5,824 nt of DNA from NCBI RefSeq assembly GCF_022780145.1, contig NZ_JALEXO010000284.1, forward strand, positions 1-5,824, in the 5' to 3' direction. Position 1 is the stretch's first letter. Each line of letters starts with the position of its first letter. The notes beneath the pieces are model-generated. The model searched no databases. It saw only the letters and a list, made by a program, of their open reading frames with translations, and was not told the origin of the DNA. This stretch comes from Intestinibacter sp. (GTDB taxonomy: Bacteria; Bacillota; Clostridia; Peptostreptococcales; Peptostreptococcaceae). A program made the translations under genes and the position numbers. Positions 1 through 5,824 of the stretch are shown piece by piece.

Positions 1-386
1 AAAACGTAGACTTAGTAGTTTTGGCTGGTTATCTTAAGATAATCAGTCCAAAATTCGTAAGTGAATTTAGAAATAAAATGATGAATATACATCCATCACT
101 AATTCCTTCTTTCTGTGGAGATGGATTCTATGGAGAGAGAGTTCATCAAGCTGTAATCGATTACGGTGCAAAGGTTTCAGGCGCTACAGTTCATTTTGTA
201 AACGAAGAAGCAGATGCAGGACCAATAATCATGCAAGATACAGTTAAGGTAATGGATAACGATGATGCAAAATCATTGGCTAAGAGAGTTTTAGAAGTAG
301 AACATACAATTCTTCCTAAATGCGTAAAACTATTTTGCGAAGGAAAGATATCTGTAGAAGGTAGAAAAGTCAAAGTAAGCGAATAA
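1..386 (+). CDS. purN: Phosphoribosylglycinamide formyltransferase (GAR transformylase), 5'-truncated by the window edge
   Basis: PurN transfers a formyl group from 10-formyltetrahydrofolate to GAR, giving FGAR, the third step of de novo purine synthesis; it is cytoplasmic. The reading frame is open from base 3 and gives 127 visible residues. The family is usually about 190-205 residues, so roughly the first 70-75, including the N-terminal nucleotide-binding part, lie upstream of the window. The in-frame TTG at 21 is an internal Leu codon in VVLAGYLKIISP, not a start. The formyltransferase signature MNIHPSLIP is present. The catalytic Asn and His correspond to visible residues 28 and 30 (His codon 90-92), and the catalytic Asp to residue 71 in ADAGPII (codon 213-215), matching Asn106, His108 and Asp144 of the E. 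coli enzyme. The His-Asp spacing is 41 residues against 36 in E. coli because of extra residues around CGDGFYG, which I recall as common in clostridial PurN. purD follows after 24 bp, so the two are probably co-transcribed. Identification is firm. Confidence 0.96.
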   Translation, partial: NVDLVVLAGYLKIISPKFVSEFRNKMMNIHPSLIPSFCGDGFYGERVHQAVIDYGAKVSGATVHFVNEEADAGPIIMQDTVKVMDNDDAKSLAKRVLEVEHTILPKCVKLFCEGKISVEGRKVKVSE

Positions 387-399
387 ATATACAAAAACT

Positions 400-405
400 A
401 GGAGG
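400..405 (+). promoter_or_regulatory. Ribosome binding site of purD
   Basis: AGGAGG is a full match to the Shine-Dalgarno consensus, and five bases (CAAAT) separate it from the ATG at 411. It lies in the short purN-purD gap and fixes the purD start. Confidence 0.9.
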
Positions 406-410
406 CAAAT

Positions 411-1661
411 ATGAAGATATTAGTTGTAGGTGGCGGCGGAAGAGAACATGCTATCTGCTGGAAATTAAGTAATGAAAAAGACGTAGAAAAAATATATTGT
501 GCACCAGGAAATCCTGGAATAGCTAAGGTTGCAGAATGTGTAGATATAGCTGACACAGATTTAGATGCATTAGTTAAGTTTGCAAAGGAAAAGGAAATAG
601 ACATAACTGTAGTTGGACCAGAGGTACCATTAGTAATGGGGATAACAGATGTTTTTGAAGCCGAAGGCTTAAAGGTATTTGGACCAAACAAAAAATGTGC
701 TCAATTAGAAGGAAGTAAGGCATTTTCAAAAGATTTCATGATAAGACATGGATTACCAACAGCTAAATATAAAGAGTATACTGACCTAGACGAAGCAATA
801 GCTGACATAGATGACTACGGTTATCCAGTTGTTATAAAAGCAGATGGACTAGCAGCTGGAAAAGGAGTTGTAATACCTGAAAACAGAGAAGATGCTATAA
901 CTACTCTAAAAGAAATGATGACTGACAAAAAATTCGGTGATGCTGGAGATAAAATAGTTATAGAAGAATTCCTAAAAGGAGTTGAAACTTCTATATTAGC
1001 TTTTGTAGACCATGACACTATAGTTCCTATGGTAAGTGCAAAAGACCACAAGAAAGTAAACAACGGAGAAACTGGTTTAAATACTGGTGGAATGGGAACT
1101 TTCTCTCCAAGTGAATTATATACTGAAGAATTAGCAAAAGATATAAAAGAAAATGTATTAGATAAAACTTTAAAGGGATTCCAAGCAGATGGATTAGACT
1201 TCAAGGGAATATTATTCGTAGGATTAATGATAACTGAAGACGGACCTAAAGTACTTGAATACAATGTAAGATTTGGTGATCCAGAAACTCAATCTGTTTT
1301 ATTCAGATTAGAAACTGATTTAAACAAAATAATATCAGCAGTTATCGATAACAAATTAAAAGATATAGATATAACTTATACTGATGAACAAGCAATATGT
1401 GTAATGCTTACATCAGGTGGATATCCTGAAAGCTATGAAAAGGGAAAAGTAATAACAGGACTTGACGACTTAGATGATGATATAGTAGTTTTCCACAGTG
1501 GTACTAAACTAGTAGACGGAAATATAGTAACTAATGGTGGTAGAGTAATCGGTATAACTACTAAGGCTAAGACTGTAAAAGAAGCAGGGGAAAAAGTTTA
1601 CGAAAATATCAAGAAAATAAATTTTGAAGGAATGCATTATAGAACAGACATATGGAAATAG
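411..1661 (+). CDS. purD: Phosphoribosylamine-glycine ligase (GAR synthetase)
   Basis: PurD ligates glycine to 5-phosphoribosylamine using ATP, giving GAR, the second step of de novo purine synthesis and the substrate of the PurN encoded just upstream. The 416-residue product is close to the usual family length of about 420-430 and starts with the classic N-terminus MKILVVGGGGREHA (glycine-rich loop at residues 7-14). An ATP-grasp domain follows, from about residue 100 to 294. It contains YPVVIKADGLAAGKGV (138-153), EEFLKGVETS (185-194), KDHKKVNNGETGLNTGGMG (211-229) and the metal-binding EYNVRFGDPETQ (283-294). The C-terminal domain carries SGGYPESYEKG (335-345), GGRVIG (376-381) and a final HYRTDI. 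The ATG at 411 is supported by a consensus ribosome binding site five bases upstream and by alignment of the GGGGREHA motif. The stop is TAG. No frameshift or missing key residue is visible. It is probably in one transcript with purN and purL. Confidence 0.98.
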   Translation: MKILVVGGGGREHAICWKLSNEKDVEKIYCAPGNPGIAKVAECVDIADTDLDALVKFAKEKEIDITVVGPEVPLVMGITDVFEAEGLKVFGPNKKCAQLEGSKAFSKDFMIRHGLPTAKYKEYTDLDEAIADIDDYGYPVVIKADGLAAGKGVVIPENREDAITTLKEMMTDKKFGDAGDKIVIEEFLKGVETSILAFVDHDTIVPMVSAKDHKKVNNGETGLNTGGMGTFSPSELYTEELAKDIKENVLDKTLKGFQADGLDFKGILFVGLMITEDGPKVLEYNVRFGDPETQSVLFRLETDLNKIISAVIDNKLKDIDITYTDEQAICVMLTSGGYPESYEKGKVITGLDDLDDDIVVFHSGTKLVDGNIVTNGGRVIGITTKAKTVKEAGEKVYENIKKINFEGMHYRTDIWK

Positions 1662-1703
1662 ATTTTCAATAAAATAAAAAGGGAAAATGAGAAATTTCTT
1701 AAT

Positions 1704-1708
1704 GGAGG
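1704..1708 (+). promoter_or_regulatory. Ribosome binding site of purL
   Basis: GGAGG lies 11 bases before the ATG at 1720, a slightly long but workable spacing. An in-frame TAA at 1711-1713 lies between this site and the ATG, so the coding region cannot extend upstream and 1720 is the first possible start. Confidence 0.8.
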
Positions 1709-1719
1709 AATAATATAAT

Positions 1720-4700
1720 ATGAGTTCAAATGTAAAAAGACTTTTAGTAGAAAAGAGAGAAGGATTCGATCTTGAAGCAAAAGCATTAATGAAGGATTTA
1801 AAAGATAGCTTACATATAGATTGCATAGATAGCTTAAGACTATTAAATAGATACGATATAGAAGGATTATCTGATGAAGTTTGTGATTCTGCTGCAAAAA
1901 CAATATTCTCAGAACCAAACCTAGATGTAGTATACAAAGAAACAGTTGAATACGACAAGGATGCAAGAGTATTTGCAGTTGAATATTTACCAGGTCAATA
2001 TGACCAAAGAGCAGATTGGGCAGCTCAATGTGTTCAAATAATAAACGAAGGTCAAAGACCTAACATAAACAGTGCAAAATTATATATCTTAACAGGAGAT
2101 ATAGATGATGAATTATTTGCAAGAATAAAAGCATATGTAATAAATCCAGTTGACAGTAGAGAAGCAACTTTAGAAAAACCAGAAACTTTAGAATTAGAAA
2201 CTGAAATACCAACAGAAGTTGAAACTCTAGATGGATTTATAGATTTAGATATGGCAGGCTTAGAAGCTTTCTTAAAAGAACAAGGTTTAGCTATGACAAT
2301 AGATGACTTAAAATATGTTCAAGAATACTTTAAAGGCCAAGAAAAGAGAAATCCAACTATAACAGAAATAAAAGTTCTAGACACTTATTGGTCAGATCAC
2401 TGTAGACACACTACATTCATGACTCAAATAGAAGGTGTAGACATAGAAGATGGTAAATACAACGAAATAATCAAAGAAACTTATTCAAAATACGTTGAAT
2501 CAAGAAATACTATCTATGTAGACAGACAAAAAGATATGTGTCTAATGGATATAGCTACTATAGCTGTAAAAGAACTTAAAGCTGCAGGTAAATTACAAGA
2601 TTTAGATGAAAGTGAAGAAATAAATGCTTGTAGTGTAAATATAGATGTAAATGTTGATGGTAAAATAGAAAAATATTTATTAATGTTCAAAAACGAAACT
2701 CACAACCATCCAACAGAAATAGAACCATTTGGTGGAGCTGCTACTTGCTTAGGTGGAGCAATCAGAGATCCACTTTCAGGAAGAAGTTATGTATACCAAG
2801 CAATGCGTGTTACTGGTAGTGCAGACCCTAGAACTTCTCTAGAAGATACATTACATGGTAAATTAATGCAAAAGAAAATAACTACTGAAGCAGCTAACGG
2901 ATACAGTTCTTACGGAAACCAAATAGGTTTAACAACAGGACAAGTTACAGAAGTATACGATGAAGACTTCGTAGCTAAGAGAATGGAAATTGGTGCAGTT
3001 ATAGCAGCAGCTCCAAAAGAAAATGTAATAAGAAAGAGACCAGAAAAAGGCGACATAATCATATTACTAGGTGGAAAAACTGGTAGAGATGGTTGTGGAG
3101 GAGCTACTGGTTCATCTAAAGAACACAGTGAAGAATCAATAGAAACTTGTGGTGCTGAAGTACAAAAAGGTGATGCACCTAACGAAAGAAAGATCCAAAG
3201 ATTCTTCAGAAATAAAGAAGTTGCACAAATGATAAAAAGATGTAACGACTTCGGTGCTGGTGGGGTTTCAGTTGCTATAGGTGAAATCGCAGAAAGCTTA
3301 GACATAAACCTAGACCTAGTACCTAAGAAATACGACGGACTTGATGGTACTGAACTTGCTATATCAGAATCTCAAGAACGTATGGCTTGTGCTATAGCTC
3401 CTGAAAACAAAGACAGATTTATAGAACTTGCTGGACTTGAAAACTTACAAGCAACTCATGTTGCTACAGTTACTGATACAGGATATTTAAGAATGTTCTG
3501 GAATGGAAAAACTATAGTTGACTTAAACAGAGCTTTCCTTGATACAAACGGTAAGAAACAAAAAACAGACGTACACGTTGCAAAGGTAGACGAAGAAAAT
3601 ACTTTCTTCAATACTGGAAAGATAAAAGTAGAAGGCGAAACTATCTCAGATAAATTTGACAGCGTATTAAAAGACTTAAATGTATGCTCTCAAAAAGGTT
3701 TAGTTGAAAAATTCGATAACACTATAGGAGCTAATACAGTATTACTTCCATTTGGTGGTAAATATCAAAGAACTCCTATCCAAGGTATGGTTGCTAAAAT
3801 ACCAGTACTTGGTGGAAAAACTACAACTTCATCAATAATGACATTTGGATACAATCCTAAAATAGGAAAATGGAGTCCATTCCACGGTGCATTATACGCA
3901 GTTGTTGAATCAATCTGTAAATTAGTTGCAGTTGGTGGAGATTACAAGAAAGCTAGATTAACTTTCCAAGAATACTTCGAAAAATTAGGTAAAGACGCAA
4001 CTAAATGGGGTAAACCATTTGCTGCATTACTTGGAGCTTACTATGCACAAAAAGAATTTGAAATACCTGCAATAGGTGGTAAAGACAGTATGTCTGGTAC
4101 ATTTGAACATATAAACGTACCTCCAACATTAGTTTCATTTGCTGTTGATACAGTAGATGCAGAATATGTTGTATCTCCAGAATTCAAAAAAGCAGGATCT
4201 ACTGTAGTAGTTATAAGAACTCCTAGATTAGAAAGTGGAATACCTGATTTCGACGTATTAAAGAAAAACTTAGATAAAGTAAGAGAATTAACTCAAGCTA
4301 AGAAAGCCCTTGCTTCATATGCTTTAGGTTATGGCGGACTTGGAGAAGCTATAGCTAAGATGGCATTTGGTAATAAGATAGGATTTGAAGTAGCTAAAGA
4401 TGTTGATGCAGATAAATTATTTGACCCAGCATATGGAAACATAGCTCTTGAAATTGAAGAAGCTGACTTAGCATTATTAGATGGTGTAGATTACAAGGTT
4501 GCTGGTAAAACTATAGAAGGACAATACATAGAAGTTGATGGATACAAGGTTTGCTTAGGTAAGATTTACAAAGCTTATGAATCTACTTTAGAACCAATAT
4601 TCCCAACAAAAGCTGTTGAACCAACTGGTGAAATATCAAACATAAACTTCATAGTTAACGAACACCAAAAATCTTCATTATCAATAGTACAACCAAAAGT

Positions 4701-5490
4701 ATTCATACCAGCATTCCCTGGAACTAACTGTGAATACGACTCAGCTAGAGCATTTGAAGATGCTGGAGCAAAAGCTAGCATAAAAGTATTCAGAAACTTA
4801 ACTTATGCTAACATAGAAGATTCAATCGAAACTATGGTTAAAGAAATACAATCTTCTCAAATAGTTATGATACCAGGTGGATTCAGTGCAGGTGACGAAC
4901 CAGACGGTTCTGCTAAATTCATAGCAACTGTATTTAGAAATCCAAGAATAGCTGAAGCTGTAAACGACCTATTAACTAATAGAGATGGTTTAATATTAGG
5001 TATCTGTAATGGATTCCAAGCATTAATCAAATTAGGATTAGTTCCTTATGGTGAAATAAAACCAGTAACTGCTGAAGATGCTCCAACTATAACTTACAAC
5101 AACATAGGTCGCCACCAAGCTAAGGTTGTAACTACTAGAGTAGCATCAAATAAATCTCCATGGTTAGCTAATACTAAAGTAGGAGACCTACATAGTATAT
5201 CTATATCTCATGGTGAAGGTAAATTCGTTGCTAACAAAGAAACATTCGACCAATTAGTAGCAAATGGACAAATAGCAACTCAATACGTTGACCTAGATGG
5301 AAATGCTACTTACGATATAGACTACAACCCTAATGGTTCATTCTACGCTGTTGAAGGTATAACTAGTGCAGATGGTAGAATCTTAGGTAAGATGGGTCAC
5401 TCTGAAAGAATTGGTAAATACACTCTTAAAAATATACATGGAGAAAAAGACCAAAAAATATTTGAAAGTGGTGTAAATTACTTTAAATAG
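1720..5490 (+). CDS. purL: Phosphoribosylformylglycinamidine synthase, single-chain form (FGAM synthase; synthase and glutaminase fused)
   Basis: PurL converts FGAR, ATP and glutamine to FGAM, the fourth step of de novo purine synthesis, acting on the product of PurN. The product is 1,256 residues, within the roughly 1,230-1,300 range of single-chain PurL. Domains in order: a PurS-like N-terminal region (about 1-150); a linker with YWSDHCRHTTF (223-233); and two PurM-like synthase halves, the first with KNETHNHPTEIEPFGGAAT (324-342), AMRVTGSADP (361-370) and GGKTGRDGCGGATGSS (451-466), the second with AIGGKDSMSGT (784-794). From about 990 comes a class I glutamine amidotransferase domain starting VFIPAFPGTNCEYDSARAF. 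Its nucleophile is Cys1096 in GICNGFQ (codon 5005-5007), and the rest of the triad is His1227 and Glu1229 in GHSER, equivalent to Cys1135, His1260 and Glu1262 of the Salmonella enzyme. Channelling of ammonia from glutaminase to synthase is known for the family. The frame is uninterrupted. It is the last gene of the operon, with a terminator 23 bp after the TAG stop. Confidence 0.98.
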   Translation: MSSNVKRLLVEKREGFDLEAKALMKDLKDSLHIDCIDSLRLLNRYDIEGLSDEVCDSAAKTIFSEPNLDVVYKETVEYDKDARVFAVEYLPGQYDQRADWAAQCVQIINEGQRPNINSAKLYILTGDIDDELFARIKAYVINPVDSREATLEKPETLELETEIPTEVETLDGFIDLDMAGLEAFLKEQGLAMTIDDLKYVQEYFKGQEKRNPTITEIKVLDTYWSDHCRHTTFMTQIEGVDIEDGKYNEIIKETYSKYVESRNTIYVDRQKDMCLMDIATIAVKELKAAGKLQDLDESEEINACSVNIDVNVDGKIEKYLLMFKNETHNHPTEIEPFGGAATCLGGAIRDPLSGRSYVYQAMRVTGSADPRTSLEDTLHGKLMQKKITTEAANGYSSYGNQIGLTTGQVTEVYDEDFVAKRMEIGAVIAAAPKENVIRKRPEKGDIIILLGGKTGRDGCGGATGSSKEHSEESIETCGAEVQKGDAPNERKIQRFFRNKEVAQMIKRCNDFGAGGVSVAIGEIAESLDINLDLVPKKYDGLDGTELAISESQERMACAIAPENKDRFIELAGLENLQATHVATVTDTGYLRMFWNGKTIVDLNRAFLDTNGKKQKTDVHVAKVDEENTFFNTGKIKVEGETISDKFDSVLKDLNVCSQKGLVEKFDNTIGANTVLLPFGGKYQRTPIQGMVAKIPVLGGKTTTSSIMTFGYNPKIGKWSPFHGALYAVVESICKLVAVGGDYKKARLTFQEYFEKLGKDATKWGKPFAALLGAYYAQKEFEIPAIGGKDSMSGTFEHINVPPTLVSFAVDTVDAEYVVSPEFKKAGSTVVVIRTPRLESGIPDFDVLKKNLDKVRELTQAKKALASYALGYGGLGEAIAKMAFGNKIGFEVAKDVDADKLFDPAYGNIALEIEEADLALLDGVDYKVAGKTIEGQYIEVDGYKVCLGKIYKAYESTLEPIFPTKAVEPTGEISNINFIVNEHQKSSLSIVQPKVFIPAFPGTNCEYDSARAFEDAGAKASIKVFRNLTYANIEDSIETMVKEIQSSQIVMIPGGFSAGDEPDGSAKFIATVFRNPRIAEAVNDLLTNRDGLILGICNGFQALIKLGLVPYGEIKPVTAEDAPTITYNNIGRHQAKVVTTRVASNKSPWLANTKVGDLHSISISHGEGKFVANKETFDQLVANGQIATQYVDLDGNATYDIDYNPNGSFYAVEGITSADGRILGKMGHSERIGKYTLKNIHGEKDQKIFESGVNYFK

Positions 5491-5513
5491 GATTTAAATA
5501 ATAATTTATATAT

Positions 5514-5549
5514 AAGATGGATTGCTTTATTGGCAGTCCATCTTTTTTT
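5514..5549 (+). terminator. Rho-independent terminator of the pur operon
   Basis: A 12-bp stem (5514-5525 with 5533-5544, one G-U wobble at 5522/5536) encloses the seven-base loop TTTATTG. Its 3' arm runs into seven consecutive T at 5543-5549. It begins 23 bp after the purL stop codon. Stem, loop and T-run are all read directly from the sequence, and the placement fits the end of the purN-purD-purL transcript. On the opposite strand the stem is not followed by a good T-run, so it probably works mainly in the + direction. Confidence 0.93.
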
Positions 5550-5772
5550 GAAAAAAATAAAGAAAGTGGCGATTTTTTAGAAAAAATATAGTCTTATATA
5601 TTAAAGGGGAAAAAGAAATAGTATCGAATTTATTACAAATAGTTGAAAATAATAGGAAAACGTATTTATTTATGATATTATAAAAGTATTTATAAAATAT
5701 ATTGTCTTGTTTGTAATCTTGAATTAAGCAGTATATTTTATTAGTGTTTATGTTGACTTTATGTTTTTATTA
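5550..5772. other. AT-rich intergenic region without a recognisable gene
   Basis: I see no credible coding region or tRNA here. All + strand open frames are very short; for example, the ATG at 5672 stops after three codons. A purine-rich AAAGGGGA at 5603-5610 resembles a ribosome binding site, but no start codon lies at a suitable distance. Base composition is strongly AT, with A and T runs around 5543-5590. Several hexamers loosely resemble promoter elements, as expected by chance in such DNA. The only one I single out is TTGACT at 5753-5758, listed separately. Confidence 0.7.
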
Positions 5773-5781
5773 AGATGCTAT
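5753..5781 (+). promoter_or_regulatory. Tentative sigma-A-type promoter reading out of the window
   Basis: TTGACT (5753-5758) matches five of six bases of the -35 consensus. At exactly 17 bases of spacing lies TGCTAT (5776-5781), which matches only three of six -10 bases. A better -10 hexamer, TATACT at 5789-5794, lies inside the palindrome, but at that distance its -35 would be the poor TTTATT (5766-5771). If either reading is right, transcription would start within or next to the terminal inverted repeat and run toward an unseen gene to the right. This is inference from short matches in AT-rich DNA. Confidence 0.25.
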
Positions 5782-5824
5782 TTAAATATATACTACATTT
5801 GTAGTATATATTTAAATAGCATCT
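5773..5824. repeat. Perfect inverted repeat with 24-bp arms; possible operator with TACANNTGTA core
   Basis: Arms 5773-5796 and 5801-5824 are exact reverse complements, separated by ATTT (5797-5800). The second arm ends at the last base of the window, so the symmetry may extend further. The centre, TACATTTGTA (5794-5803), fits the TACANNTGTA core known for operators of the BlaI/MecI/CopY family of winged-helix repressors, and the symmetric context around it is TACTAC/GTAGTA. Alternatives are a transcription terminator whose T-run lies beyond the window, a hairpin in a 5' untranslated region, or the end of a small palindromic repeat element. Sequence on the left side (GTTTTTATTA) gives no T-run after the stem on the - strand, so a terminator for a leftward gene is unlikely. 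The inverted repeat itself is certain; its function is not. Confidence 0.6.

Noticed and set aside
821..1264. 147-codon - strand open frame inside purD
   Set aside because: It lies opposite the ATP-grasp domain of purD, has biased composition and no initiation signal, and is best explained as a coding shadow.
1690..1699. AGAAATTTCT palindrome in the purD-purL gap as a terminator or operator
   Set aside because: It is only 10 bp with no loop and no T-run, and such AT palindromes are common by chance at this base composition.
1509..1966. Overlapping open frames of 109 and 149 codons on the - strand across the purD-purL junction
   Set aside because: They lie antisense to two clear genes, overlap each other in different frames, give low-complexity Ser/Phe/Leu-rich translations, and have no ribosome binding site or recognisable motif.
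2910..3305. 131-codon - strand open frame inside purL
   Set aside because: It is antisense to conserved PurL motifs; its Ser/Pro-rich composition is what the reverse of AT-rich coding DNA produces.
5643..5676. TTGAAA (5643-5648) with TATGAT (5671-5676) as a promoter
   Set aside because: The hexamers are 22 bases apart, too far for a sigma-A promoter, and no extended -10 TG is present.
5632..5717. Eight-base inverted pair ATTACAAA (5632-5639) and TTTGTAAT (5710-5717), possibly an RNA stem or paired half-sites
   Set aside because: It is short, AT-rich, separated by 70 bases, and cannot be extended except through wobble pairs; chance is sufficient.

Overview
The window is the distal end of a de novo purine biosynthesis operon from a low-GC, Gram-positive, clostridial-type bacterium, followed by a very AT-rich intergenic region. 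The lineage is inferred from three things: extreme AT bias with ATA (Ile) and AGA (Arg) as preferred codons, strong AGGAGG/GGAGG ribosome binding sites, and a single-chain PurL of about 1,256 residues of the kind known from Clostridioides and other clostridia. Bacillus subtilis, by contrast, splits this enzyme into PurS, PurQ and PurL. A member of the Peptostreptococcaceae or a close relative is my best guess, but the sequence does not prove it.

Layout: (1) 1-386, the 3' part of purN (GAR transformylase), cut by the window edge; (2) 411-1661, complete purD (GAR synthetase); (3) 1720-5490, complete purL (FGAM synthase with fused glutaminase domain); (4) 5514-5549, a strong intrinsic terminator just after purL that ends the operon; (5) about 220 bp of gene-free AT-rich DNA; (6) 5773-5824, a perfect inverted repeat with 24-bp arms and a 4-base loop, ending exactly at the window edge. 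All three genes are on the + strand, with 24 and 58 bp gaps, each carrying a ribosome binding site and no visible terminator.

The three enzymes act consecutively. PurD joins glycine to phosphoribosylamine to give GAR, PurN formylates GAR to FGAR, and PurL amidates FGAR to FGAM using glutamine and ATP. All catalytic motifs I looked for are present, so the genes appear intact and functional. purH, which sits between purN and purD in many Firmicute pur operons, is absent from that position here.

I found no evidence of a new biological system in the coding part, which is ordinary core metabolism. The one signal the genes do not explain is the terminal palindrome. Its centre, TACATTTGTA, fits the TACANNTGTA operator core of the BlaI/MecI/CopY repressor family, and a TTGACT hexamer lies just upstream. 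It may be the control region of a gene that begins beyond the window.
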